Origin: Phycisphaerales bacterium
GTDB taxonomy: Bacteria; Planctomycetota; Phycisphaerae; Sedimentisphaerales; Anaerobacaceae
Assembly: GCA_020352515.1 (NCBI GenBank)
Contig: CP070678.1
Span: 3,931,003 to 3,990,753, forward strand
DNA length: 59,751 nt
Reading direction: 5' to 3'
Of this stretch, positions 25,192-33,917 are shown one piece after another (positions within the stretch are counted from its first letter, which is position 1; the number at the start of each line of letters is the position of its first letter). A program made the translations under genes and the position numbers. The notes beneath the pieces were generated by a model, which did no database searches, was not told the origin of the DNA, and worked only from the letters and a program-made list of their open reading frames with translations.

Positions 25192-26634
25192 TCAGATGCC
25201 TGCCTCGAGCTGGGCCAGCACGGATTTAGCCTTTACCACCTTGTTTCCGTTGGGTCCCTGCCAATGGATATCGGCGTTTCGCTTTAGGAGGTCTTCGATT
25301 TTTTTGCAGGCCAGGAGGACAGTTGCATGGTTCTTGTTTCCCATGAACCTGCCGATTTCAGAGGAGGACATTTTCGTATGCTTTCTCGTGAGATACATGC
25401 TGAAATGACGGGCGAGGGCGACGGTTCTATCCTTTTTTGACGAGTGGATGTTGGCGGGCGTTATGCCGAAATAGGTAGCGACGGCCGATTCGATGTCGGA
25501 GACATGGACTATGGGGTCCGTTCTGGCGAGATGCTCGGCGAGGACCGCGCGGGCCATTGCAAGATTGATCTTCTGGTTCTGTAGCGAAGAGAAGGCAATC
25601 AGCTTGAGGAGTGCACCTTCCAGCTCTCGGACGTTCGTGCGTAGATTTTCGGCGATATATTTTATGACGCTTTCCGGGATTTCCTTATTTGAGCGGCGAT
25701 TTGGGAGATTCCCTGCGAAGGAAGTCCGCATGATGGCGGCGGCGTAGCGTGTGCAAATCTCGCAACGAGTTCGGAAATCAGGCGTGTCGATTTTGACGAC
25801 CATGCCCGAGACGAACCTGTTGACGAGCTTTTCGGAGAGCTGGCCTATCATTTTGGGATGGGCGTCGGAGGCGAGTATAACCTGCTTGCCGGCAAGGCTG
25901 ATGGTGTTGAAGGTGTGTAGGAATTCCTCCTGGGTAGAAGGTTTGCTGGCGAGGAAGTGAATATCGTCGATTGCGAGCAAATCCGTTTGTCTCATTCGTC
26001 GCCTGAAGGCTTCGAGCTTTTTCAGCTTCAAGGCGAGGACGAACTGATTGGCGAATTCTTCGGCGGAGAGATACCTCCAGTTGGTTCCAGGTCTTTTTTT
26101 CCGGACGGCGTTGCACACCCCCTGCAGCAGGTGTGTTTTGCCGACACCATATCCTCCGTGGATGAACAGGGGATTAAAAGGGCTCTGTTGTTCGTTGACG
26201 ACGACTTTGGCGGCGTTGAAGGCCAACTCGTTTGAGGAGCCTACGACGAAAGTATCGAGTGTGAGTCTGAGCTGTTTTTTCGAAGTGGTTTTTCCAGCGG
26301 ACCTGCGGTCTCGAAGCAGTTCCGGGCTGTGCACGAGTTTGGCCTGGGAATCAAGCTGTGTTGGTCTCTGGTGTCCGGAGAGTTCCGGGTCTATTGTGAA
26401 AGTGACGTTGCGGCTGCCACCGGTTACCTGTCGGACGGCCTGATTTATTTCATCAAGAAAATGGCTTTCGATCCAATTGGCGATGAAGAGATTTGGCACG
26501 CCGATTTTCAGATAGCCTGGGGCAAGAGTAAGTCGTGTCGAGTTCTTGAACCAGATTTGAAATTTCTGGGGTCCGATTTTGTGTGCGAGAGCTTCGTTTA
26601 CAGCACCTATTTCGTCCGTGATTGTGCTTTGCAT
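25192..26634 (-). CDS. dnaA: Chromosomal replication initiator DnaA
   Basis: DnaA opens the replication origin and loads the helicase. Domain I (1-75), a variable linker, and an AAA+ core with Walker A GGYGVGKT and Walker B LAIDDIHFL are all present. The C-terminal domain IV binds DnaA boxes. Its signature loop reads GNKNHATV rather than the common GGRDHTTV, changing residues that touch the box in E. coli. I start at the ATG at 26634, preceded by GGGGAGAA; a GTG at 26712 would add 26 residues. There is no dnaN next to it. A cluster of DnaA boxes lies upstream at 26786-26895. Confidence 0.95.
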   Translation of the reverse strand: MQSTITDEIGAVNEALAHKIGPQKFQIWFKNSTRLTLAPGYLKIGVPNLFIANWIESHFLDEINQAVRQVTGGSRNVTFTIDPELSGHQRPTQLDSQAKLVHSPELLRDRRSAGKTTSKKQLRLTLDTFVVGSSNELAFNAAKVVVNEQQSPFNPLFIHGGYGVGKTHLLQGVCNAVRKKRPGTNWRYLSAEEFANQFVLALKLKKLEAFRRRMRQTDLLAIDDIHFLASKPSTQEEFLHTFNTISLAGKQVILASDAHPKMIGQLSEKLVNRFVSGMVVKIDTPDFRTRCEICTRYAAAIMRTSFAGNLPNRRSNKEIPESVIKYIAENLRTNVRELEGALLKLIAFSSLQNQKINLAMARAVLAEHLARTDPIVHVSDIESAVATYFGITPANIHSSKKDRTVALARHFSMYLTRKHTKMSSSEIGRFMGNKNHATVLLACKKIEDLLKRNADIHWQGPNGNKVVKAKSVLAQLEAGI

Positions 26635-26990
26635 CGATATTCTCCCCTGCTGAGGGCCTCCTTTCCCAGTAAAAGACTTCTGCGACCAACATACAAATGC
26701 TATCTCTGACACTAGTGCAAGCCATACCCGTAGTCGTAATTATTGGCCTATGGAACAACAAATCAACGGGGTTTTGCGAAATTTCTTTTCCACTTGACGG
26801 AGGTGACTGTCGGGGTTGAGTTTGCGCTCGAAAAAAAATGTTTTTGAACACGTTTTGCACACCGTAAGTTCGTTTTGTGGAAAAGCTGTGGATTGCGTTT
26901 GCCACTGTGCATTATCAGTACTAATAGTACGTGAGTGGTCGGCCTTGAAGATGTCCACCAGCCGAGTGAGTCATCTTTTGTACGGATCAG
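26635..26990. other. dnaA upstream region with DnaA boxes
   Basis: This 356-base gap between rsmB and dnaA holds the DnaA-box cluster, an A/T-rich stretch (26830-26848) and a 13-base inverted repeat, GTACTA-A-TAGTAC (26918-26930). No ORF is convincing. Confidence 0.6.
26786..26895. promoter_or_regulatory. DnaA-box cluster, possible origin or dnaA autoregulation site
   Basis: Two exact matches to TTWTNCACA: TTTTCCACA on the minus strand (26876-26884) and TTTTGCACA on the plus strand (26853-26861). Two weaker sites are TTTTCCACT (26786-26794) and, on the minus strand, CAATCCACA (26887-26895). They flank an A/T-rich run. Location right before dnaA fits an origin or autoregulation. Gene orientation on both sides does not diverge as expected at an active origin. 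Confidence 0.5.
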
Positions 26991-28385
26991 CTATTTGCTC
27001 AGAATAAGTGCCACGTAGCCCCCATCGTGGTCAAAACGCTCGGCGGAGGGTAGCATCAACTTCTCGTATGTGAGTTCCAGCCGGGGACTGCGGGAGATGA
27101 AGTCTCTTACGAGGTTGGCGTTCTCGTTTTTTTGAATGCTGCAAGTTGTATAGCAGATTCTGCCGCCCGGTCTTAACATTTTCTCGGCTTTGGCCAGCAG
27201 CCTTAGTTGTGTTTTGGTCGATCTTGTTATCGCCTTCGGGCTTATCCTGTGGCGCGCTTCCACTCTTCTGGCCAGGACACCGGTATTCGAGCAAGGCGCG
27301 TCCAGCAAAACCGCGTCGAACAGGCCTGTAGGGACCGGCTCTCTGTCAAGTGCTTGGTGGGGAAGAATTGTGACGTTCTTTACGCGGAGCCTTTCGACGT
27401 TTTCCTTTACTTTTTTGAGGCGTTCATCGTCGATATCTGTGGCAATTACGTGGGCCTTTTCGGCGGCGGCCTGAGCCAACTGCATGGTCTTTGCCCCCGG
27501 CGCGGCGCAGAGGTCGAGTATTTTCCAACCGGGCCGGGGCTCAAGAATTCTGACGGCCTGTGCAGCAGTGAGGTCCTGTATGGTGAATAATCCATCTGCA
27601 AAGCCGGGTAGCCGCGTTACCGCTCTGGGGCTCTTTAGTTTCATCATAGAGGCGCCGGGCTCGGCCTCAAAATCTATGCCGGCCTGACGGAACTGTTCGG
27701 CCAGGATGGTTGCTTCTGTTCTGAGTGTGTTTGGGTTGACGTAGATACTTGGTCTGCGGTTGGATGCGAGGCAGGCGCGGCGTGTTTGCTCGAAGCCGAA
27801 ATCGTTGATCCAGCCGTCCAGGAGCCATTCCGGGAGCGAGAAGGCGGCACTTAGATATCGTGCGGGCATGAGGTTCGGGTCGGGCAGGAAGTCCGTGTCA
27901 AACTCACAACCGGTTAGAGGGGACTGGGGCAGTGTCCTTGCAGGTTCGGCATGGGTTAGAGGAATCCTGCGATTGGCCAGGTGGCGCGCAACCTGCCTCA
28001 GCACGGCATTTACGAAGGCGATCTGTTTGTTGCCTGCGGCGGCTTTAGTGATTTCGACTGCTTCATTTACGATAGAGTACTCTGGCGCTGTGGGGGCGTA
28101 TATGAGCTCGAACGAGGCCGCCCTGATGACACTGAGGAGGTTGGGCGTCACTCTTTCGACAGGGCAACGGGCAAATCTGGTTATGACCATATCGAGAGCG
28201 GCGGAGTTTCTTATAGTGCCGAAGACAAGGTCCGTAGCGCGCTGTTTTTCGTCAGTCTGCTGCAGCAGCCGGTCGAGAATTGGGGCTGCGTACTGAAACC
28301 TCGGGTCAACGCGTGCAAGGGCTTCTGCGGCGACGACCCTGGCGGTTTTCTTATGAGTCATCCGATGGTCAGAGTCTGTGCTCAC
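26991..28385 (-). CDS. rsmB: 16S rRNA m5C967 methyltransferase
   Basis: RsmB methylates C967 of 16S rRNA with S-adenosylmethionine. The N-terminal 140 residues form a NusB-like RNA-binding domain. The methyltransferase core has the SAM motif DLCAAPGAKTMQLA, the catalytic-release Cys in DAPCSNTG, and the nucleophile Cys in YTTCSIQKNE. At 464 residues it is of normal size. It starts with a GTG in a 4-base GTGA overlap with fmt, so the two are translationally coupled; an ATG eight codons in is the alternative. The def-fmt-rsmB order is a common bacterial set. Confidence 0.94.
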   Translation of the reverse strand: MSTDSDHRMTHKKTARVVAAEALARVDPRFQYAAPILDRLLQQTDEKQRATDLVFGTIRNSAALDMVITRFARCPVERVTPNLLSVIRAASFELIYAPTAPEYSIVNEAVEITKAAAGNKQIAFVNAVLRQVARHLANRRIPLTHAEPARTLPQSPLTGCEFDTDFLPDPNLMPARYLSAAFSLPEWLLDGWINDFGFEQTRRACLASNRRPSIYVNPNTLRTEATILAEQFRQAGIDFEAEPGASMMKLKSPRAVTRLPGFADGLFTIQDLTAAQAVRILEPRPGWKILDLCAAPGAKTMQLAQAAAEKAHVIATDIDDERLKKVKENVERLRVKNVTILPHQALDREPVPTGLFDAVLLDAPCSNTGVLARRVEARHRISPKAITRSTKTQLRLLAKAEKMLRPGGRICYTTCSIQKNENANLVRDFISRSPRLELTYEKLMLPSAERFDHDGGYVALILSK

Positions 28386-29344
28386 ACTTTGGGGCTCTCC
28401 GGGTTGGTGAAGATGTCTCCGGGCCGGGCATGTCTGCCGTTGGCGAAATCTCTGAAGTTCATGAGGCGTGAGCCTTGGGGCTTGATTTCTGTGATTTTCA
28501 GGGCGTTGTCGGCGCAGATTACGTTGAGGTTTTGGTCGAGCGTTCCCGGGTGCAGGCCGGTTGGATTTGGGGTTTGGATAAGTTCAGCCATAGCGATGGT
28601 TACGTATATGGATTTTCCGGTTTTGGCGGAGCGGTAAATTGCGGAGGCTCCGGGCCAAGGCCATAAGCCGAGGATTCTTCGCCGCAGCGATTCGGCGGGC
28701 TGGTTGAAATTCAGGAGGCCGTCGGATTTCTTGAGTCTGGGTGCGAGGGTAGCCTTTGAATGGTCCTGCTCGGTGTACACGGCGACTCCGGCCTCGATTT
28801 TTTCGAGGGTATCGGTCAGAAGGGCAGGGGCCATTCTTGCGAGCCTGCCGTGCAGTTGGCCGGCGTTTTCGTCCGGGCCAATGTCGGTTTCGGATTGTGC
28901 GAGGATTTTTCCGGCGTCCATTTTGTCGGCAAGTGTAATGATACTGATACCGGTTTTGGCTTCGCCGTTGACGATGGCCCAGTTTATGGGTGCGGCGCCG
29001 CGATATTTGGGTAGGAGGGATGCGTGAACGTTTACGGCGCCTTTGGGGGGCAGATTTATCAAATCAGGTCCGATTTTCTGGCCAAAGGCGATAACCAGCA
29101 GCAGATCCGGCTCATACTGTGCTATCTTATCGATGACGTCGGGGGCGTTTGCAGTCTCGGTCTCGAGACAGGGCACAGAGTGGTCGCGAGCCCAGCGGGC
29201 GACAGGAGTGGGGCGTAGTCTTGCGCCCCTTCCGGCCGGTTTTGGGGGCTGTGTGACGACGAATTTCAGGCTATGACGCGAACGGGCGAGGGTATTGAGA
29301 GTGTCAATGCCAAATTCGCCGCTTCCGAGAAATACCACGTTCAT
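28382..29344 (-). CDS. fmt: Methionyl-tRNA formyltransferase
   Basis: Fmt formylates initiator Met-tRNA using 10-formyl-tetrahydrofolate. The start MNVVFLGSGEFG and the catalytic HASLLPKYRGAAPINWAI region (Asn, His and Asp set) are diagnostic. A C-terminal OB-like domain covers the last 100 residues. I chose the ATG at 29344, which begins the standard N-terminus; an in-frame TTG at 29374 is unlikely. It follows def after a terminator and overlaps rsmB. Confidence 0.95.
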   Translation of the reverse strand: MNVVFLGSGEFGIDTLNTLARSRHSLKFVVTQPPKPAGRGARLRPTPVARWARDHSVPCLETETANAPDVIDKIAQYEPDLLLVIAFGQKIGPDLINLPPKGAVNVHASLLPKYRGAAPINWAIVNGEAKTGISIITLADKMDAGKILAQSETDIGPDENAGQLHGRLARMAPALLTDTLEKIEAGVAVYTEQDHSKATLAPRLKKSDGLLNFNQPAESLRRRILGLWPWPGASAIYRSAKTGKSIYVTIAMAELIQTPNPTGLHPGTLDQNLNVICADNALKITEIKPQGSRLMNFRDFANGRHARPGDIFTNPESPKV

Positions 29345-29364
29345 AGACGTCAACAAGCAAAGGT

Positions 29365-29401
29365 CAAAAAACAAGAAGCCGGGATCAATAATCCCGAGGC
29401 T
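29365..29401 (-). terminator. Intrinsic terminator between def and fmt
   Basis: On the minus strand GCC-CGGGAT/ATCCCG-GGC forms a bulged stem, followed by TTCTTGTTTTTT. It lies 25 bases after def, so fmt-rsmB may be only partly read through from def. Confidence 0.6.
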
Positions 29402-29426
29402 TTGGTCAAGGTTTTGCCACCGGGGG

Positions 29427-29948
29427 TCATTCTTCTTTTTCGTGCTGTCCGGCGAGCTTTTTCAACTGTTTTCGGTGCATTATTCTGGCGGTTTGGCTCA
29501 TTCGGCCGACGATGGTGGTGCCCTCGATATGGTCGTACTCGTGCTGGAGGACGCGTGCGTAGAATCCTTCGGCCTCTTCGGAGAATTTGCTGCCTTCGAG
29601 GTCGGTGGCGGAGACCTGGCATTTTTTGAATCGTCGGATTTTCGTGAAGATTCCGGGGACGGACAGGCAGCCTTCCTCGGTGGCGTCGACCTCGCCTGCG
29701 GGTGTAACAGTCGGGTTTACATAGACCCTGACATTTTCTTTGGTTCCGTTCAGCGATATGATGAAAAGACGGAGGGAAACGCCGGCTTGTGGGGCGGCGA
29801 GCCCAACTCCCTTGTTTTCGAGCATAATATCGATCATTTTGCTTACCAGCCGACGGATATTGTCATCGATTTCTTCGATCGGCTTTGCTCTTCTGGCGAG
29901 CACTTCAGCGGGGAAATGCGTTATTCGGCAGTTATCAACATCAATCAT
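29427..29948 (-). CDS. def: Peptide deformylase
   Basis: Removes the formyl group from new proteins using a metal. All three motifs are present: GVGLAAPQAG, EGCLSVPG (metal Cys) and QHEYDHIEG (two metal His plus catalytic Glu). At 173 residues it is typical. It lies 43 bases after lptB on the same strand and before fmt, which performs the opposite reaction on Met-tRNA. Confidence 0.96.
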   Translation of the reverse strand: MIDVDNCRITHFPAEVLARRAKPIEEIDDNIRRLVSKMIDIMLENKGVGLAAPQAGVSLRLFIISLNGTKENVRVYVNPTVTPAGEVDATEEGCLSVPGIFTKIRRFKKCQVSATDLEGSKFSEEAEGFYARVLQHEYDHIEGTTIVGRMSQTARIMHRKQLKKLAGQHEKEE

Positions 29949-29991
29949 TTCTCAAGACTCTCCCTAATCATGACATTGGTGGCCGGGCTTA

Positions 29992-30738
29992 TTATCCGTC
30001 GAACTCATCACCTTCGAAGGTATTTCCGAGGTAGAGTTTTCTGACCTGCTCGTTTCGGACTATTTCGGCCGGAGGTCCGGCCCCTATGACCTTTCCATGG
30101 TCGATTATGTATGCTTCGTCGACGACTTCAAGGGTTCTTTCGACGTTATGATCGGTAATGAGGATGCTGACACCGGAGGCGGCGAGCCGTCTAATCTCCT
30201 GCTGCAGGTCCTGGACAGCGATTGGGTCGACTCCGCTGAAGGGCTCGTCCAGCAGGATCAGGGAAGGATCGGTCACCATAGCGCGGGCGATTTCGAGTTT
30301 TCTTCTTTCGCCTCCAGATAGGAATCTACCCTGGCTATTGGCGACTTCTGCAAGTGCGAACCGGTCGATCAGCATCCTGGCCTTGCGGTTGCGTTGTGCT
30401 CTGGTGATGGACATTGTTTCGAGTATGGCGTATAGGTTATCGCGTACGCTGAGCCTCTGAAAGATGCTGGGCTCCTGTGAGAGGTATCCTATGCCGAGGC
30501 GCGCGCGTTTGTACATAGGAAGCCTAGTGATATCGCGACCTTCAAAGATGACGGCGCCGCCGTTGGGCGTTATCATGCCCATAATCATCCTGAAGGTTGT
30601 GGTTTTACCGGCGCCGTTGCGGCCGAGAAGGCCGACTATGGTTCGTTGTCCGATTGTTATCGACACTTCACAGACAACGGTCCTGCCGGCATATTTCTTG
30701 ATCAGTCCTCGCGTTTCAAGAAGGGTAATTCCTGCCAT
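29992..30738 (-). CDS. lptB: LPS export ABC transporter ATPase
   Basis: LptB powers lipopolysaccharide transport to the outer membrane with LptFG. Walker A GRNGAGKTTT, the signature LSGGERRK, Walker B ILLDEPF and the H-loop ITDHNV are all visible. The close match to the LptB type (GIGYLSQEPSIFQRLSV) supports the name over a generic amino-acid transporter ATPase. The start at 30738 has GGGAAA upstream; the GTG at 30783 is an alternative. Its presence implies an LPS-bearing outer membrane. Confidence 0.92.
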   Translation of the reverse strand: MAGITLLETRGLIKKYAGRTVVCEVSITIGQRTIVGLLGRNGAGKTTTFRMIMGMITPNGGAVIFEGRDITRLPMYKRARLGIGYLSQEPSIFQRLSVRDNLYAILETMSITRAQRNRKARMLIDRFALAEVANSQGRFLSGGERRKLEIARAMVTDPSLILLDEPFSGVDPIAVQDLQQEIRRLAASGVSILITDHNVERTLEVVDEAYIIDHGKVIGAGPPAEIVRNEQVRKLYLGNTFEGDEFDG

Positions 30739-30813
30739 TTTCCCATGTCTTACAGCGTATGTCTTATTGGCTTCAGAAAACACCGGTTCGGTATTTACAC
30801 CCGCGGCGGTAGT

Positions 30814-30841
30814 ATTATATCAGCACGGCCAGCCAAGGCAA
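30814..30841 (-). promoter_or_regulatory. Extended -10 promoter for lptB
   Basis: TGATATAAT (plus-strand 30814-30822 as its complement) is an extended -10, with TTGCCT 16 bases further upstream as a partial -35. It would start a transcript about 70 bases before lptB. Confidence 0.5.
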
Positions 30842-30989
30842 AGCGTCTTTTTGCAGGGTCGTCAGGGGTCGGGGTGGGTGGGGGGTTTTTGTTGAAGGGC
30901 CATAAATGTTCTGGCATTTCTGTGGGGTTTCTGCTATTGAGTATTGTTTTGCGTGTGAAACTACTGTGATTTAGCGTTCAGGGCGTTGG

Positions 30990-31766
30990 ATGTTTGCGGT
31001 TGTGAGCGATATACATTCGAACCTCGAGGCCCTAAGCACGGTTCTTGGGGACATCGAGAAGCGGGGCATAGAGACGGTCTACTGCCTTGGAGACGTGGTC
31101 GGGTATGGCCCGAATCCGAGGGAATGCCTGGATTTGATTATAGAGAAGACGAAGTGGTGCGTTTTAGGCAATCACGATTATGCGGTTTTCTACGAGCCCA
31201 CGAATTTCAACTATGCTGCGGAGCAGGCGAGCTTCTGGACACGGGAAGTGCTGGAGGCTGAAGAAGACAGGGAGAGAAGCGACAGGCGATGGGACTTTCT
31301 GGGCGAACTTCCGATGCGTCGGACGCTGAGAGCAAAGCTGGGGAGTGGCGCGGTCCCGATCGACTTTGTTCATGCGTCGCCGAGACGGCCTATAAATGAA
31401 TACATATTTCCCGACGATGTTTACACGAATCCGGTGAAGGTACGGCTGCTTTTCGAGCGTGTCAAGCACATTTGCTTTGTTGGTCACACGCATATGCCGG
31501 GCGTATTCCTGGACGAACCGGACTTTTACCCACCGGACGAGCTGGGGGGCACATATCCGATTGTTGATGACGAGAAGGCGATCATCAACATCGGGTCGGT
31601 GGGCCAGCCGCGGGACAAAGACAACCGGGCGAGCTATGCGTACGTCGATGATGAGAAGGTTCATTTTGTTCGGCTTGAGTACGATTTCGAACGAACGATG
31701 CAGAAGATAACAGCGACCGATCAACTGGACAACTTTCACGCCGAACGGCTGCGAGACGGGCGCTAA
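30990..31766 (+). CDS. Metallophosphoesterase family protein
   Basis: A calcineurin-like phosphoesterase of 258 residues. All metal motifs are present in order: SDIHSN, GDVVGYGPNP, GNHD, and GHTHMP. The GYG and HTH spacing is like YfcE/PrpE-type or cyclic-nucleotide-type phosphodiesterases. The substrate is unknown. The gene directly precedes yidC by 12 bases, so the two are probably co-transcribed. Confidence 0.88.
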   Translation: MFAVVSDIHSNLEALSTVLGDIEKRGIETVYCLGDVVGYGPNPRECLDLIIEKTKWCVLGNHDYAVFYEPTNFNYAAEQASFWTREVLEAEEDRERSDRRWDFLGELPMRRTLRAKLGSGAVPIDFVHASPRRPINEYIFPDDVYTNPVKVRLLFERVKHICFVGHTHMPGVFLDEPDFYPPDELGGTYPIVDDEKAIINIGSVGQPRDKDNRASYAYVDDEKVHFVRLEYDFERTMQKITATDQLDNFHAERLRDGR

Positions 31767-31778
31767 GGTGTCTGAGGC

Positions 31779-33842
31779 GTGGAGCAAGATACGAGACGAA
31801 CGAGTATGAGAACTGCTTTGACTGTCGTGGTGGCGTGTTTTTGTGTGTTTTGCGGCTGGCTGGTTTTGGAGTCGGGCGTGTTCGAGGCTCCACGAACGGG
31901 GGCACAACCATGCATACTGCTGCAGCAAACGGCGCCGGCTGAGAGCGGCGGGCCTTCGGATGAGGCCACGGGAGAGCAACCGGCCCTTGAGCCGGCGGAA
32001 GATACCGTGGTTTTTGTCGCGGAGGGCGGGGCGAAGGGGAGCCCGACACTCGGCTCGGTTGATCCCGAGAGCGGGTACAAGTACAAACTGGAGTTGAGCT
32101 CAAAGGCGGCCGCCATAAGGAGTGCGACCTTCAGCGGATTCAAGGACCGGGATTACAAGGACCCGAAGCCGCTGGTGGTTATGTCACCGATTGCGAAGCC
32201 GGACGGCGGCGAAGTGCTGGCGATGGGGAACACGAGTTTTGTGCTTGTGGATGAGGGTCTGCAACTGGCCCTTGACGAGCTTGACTGGAAGAGCGGCGAG
32301 GTTGAAACGAATTCCGACGACGGCTCGCAGAGTGTCAGCTTCGAGGCGACTATCAAGGTTGAGGGCACGGATGAGCCGGTTGTGAAGCTGACCAAAACCT
32401 TCAGGATAACTCTTGGGAGCTACTTGCTGGAGTGTGATCTGGTGGTTGAGAATCTCGATGAGAGCGCGCGTAAGATTCGTTTTAACATGAACGGACCGGG
32501 CGGCTTTGGCAGAGAGGGGTTCCGAGGCGACATGAGGAAGGTCGTTGGCGGCTTTAGAGAACCGGACGGCAAGGTTGGGAGTGAAAGGCTAAGCAGGAAG
32601 AAGCTTTATAAGGCGAAGAGCCGTGAGGCGAGGCGCTTACAGAAAGAAGACGGGGGGGGGCTGCTCTGGGCGGCAGTCGTCAACAAGTATTTTGCGGCAA
32701 TCGTGGTTCCGGCGCCTGAGGAAGGCAAGGATTACTGCGACTGGATCGCGGAGAGGACAAGAGACGGTTTGGAATATGGCCCGCTCGGCGAGTTCTACAA
32801 TCCGGACGGGGACAGCAAGGCGGACAGCGGCGATGAGACGGTGGGCCTGACTTTTCCAATAGCCCCAAGCGCGCTGGGCGCGGCGGGACAGGCCGGCAGC
32901 TCGAAGGCATACAAGTTTCAGATTTACCTCGGGCCCAAGGACAAGAGTCTGTTCGATGGGAACGAGCTGTACCGCAGTCTGGGTTTCTACCAGACTATAG
33001 ACTTCATGACCTGCTGCTGCCCGACGTGCATCATAAACCCACTTGCGTTCGGGGTTCTGATGATAATGAAATGGATGCACGGCTTTATTCCCAACTACGG
33101 ATGGGTAATCATCATACTTGTTCTGGTATTCCGGCTTCTGATGCATCCGATTACAAAGAAGAGCCAAGTCTCGATGAGCAAGCTTCAGAAGGTTCTTAAC
33201 GACCCGCAGATTCAGGAGATCAAGAAGAAGTACGCCAAGAAGCCACTTGAGATGCAGAAGCATATCTCCGAGTTTCAGAAGCAGAAAGGGGTATCGCCGG
33301 CGAGCGGCTTTACGAGCATGCTGCCGATGATGGTTCAGATGCCCATCTGGATTGCATTGTGGAGCGCGGTATACACGAGCATAGATTTGCGTGGGGCGGC
33401 GTTTTTGCCGTTCTGGATTACGGATCTGTCGGTCCCGGACGCGGCGTGGCGGTTCGATGCTATTACCATACCGCTGGTGGGCACAAAGGTAGCATCGTTG
33501 AACCTGCTGCCGCTACTGATGGGTCTGGCGTTTTATCTACAGCAGAAACTGATGCCTTCCCAGGCGGCGGCTTCGGCGAATCCACAGGCGGCCCAGCAGC
33601 AGAAAATGATGATGATAATGATGCCTATTTTGTTCCCGCTGATGTTATACAATGCGCCTTCGGGCGTTAATCTGTACATTATGGCAAGCACGTTTGCGGG
33701 GGTAGTTGAACAATACGTGATTCGAAAACACATCAAGGAAAAGGAGCATGAGGAGTCCAAGGGTCTTGTTGCCGCGACGAGCAAGACCGGTGGGAAAGTC
33801 AAGAAGAAGAAGCCGAAGCCATTTTTCCGGACAAAGCCTTGA
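31779..33842 (+). CDS. yidC: Membrane protein insertase YidC
   Basis: YidC inserts and folds inner-membrane proteins, alone or with SecYEG. At 687 residues it has an N-terminal helix, a large periplasmic beta-domain (about 70-390), and the conserved five-helix core from about 400. The positively charged groove Arg is in LVFRLLMHPITKKSQ, and the C-terminus is Lys-rich. The core contains an unusual MTCCCPTC cysteine cluster before the second helix. The start may be the GTG at 31779 or the ATG at 31806. mnmE follows, as in many bacteria, but rnpA and rpmH are absent. Confidence 0.94.
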   Translation: MEQDTRRTSMRTALTVVVACFCVFCGWLVLESGVFEAPRTGAQPCILLQQTAPAESGGPSDEATGEQPALEPAEDTVVFVAEGGAKGSPTLGSVDPESGYKYKLELSSKAAAIRSATFSGFKDRDYKDPKPLVVMSPIAKPDGGEVLAMGNTSFVLVDEGLQLALDELDWKSGEVETNSDDGSQSVSFEATIKVEGTDEPVVKLTKTFRITLGSYLLECDLVVENLDESARKIRFNMNGPGGFGREGFRGDMRKVVGGFREPDGKVGSERLSRKKLYKAKSREARRLQKEDGGGLLWAAVVNKYFAAIVVPAPEEGKDYCDWIAERTRDGLEYGPLGEFYNPDGDSKADSGDETVGLTFPIAPSALGAAGQAGSSKAYKFQIYLGPKDKSLFDGNELYRSLGFYQTIDFMTCCCPTCIINPLAFGVLMIMKWMHGFIPNYGWVIIILVLVFRLLMHPITKKSQVSMSKLQKVLNDPQIQEIKKKYAKKPLEMQKHISEFQKQKGVSPASGFTSMLPMMVQMPIWIALWSAVYTSIDLRGAAFLPFWITDLSVPDAAWRFDAITIPLVGTKVASLNLLPLLMGLAFYLQQKLMPSQAAASANPQAAQQQKMMMIMMPILFPLMLYNAPSGVNLYIMASTFAGVVEQYVIRKHIKEKEHEESKGLVAATSKTGGKVKKKKPKPFFRTKP

Positions 33843-33917
33843 GGGCTCTGGTCTTTTCTGACCGGGGTTGGCGTGTGATCGGGGCCGTGACGGTTACAAT
33901 TAGTTTGCCGGCCAATC

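Noticed and set aside
33475..33491. Sigma-54-like match inside yidC
   Set aside because: Only the GG and GC spacing fits, the -12 side is poor, and it lies within a coding region.
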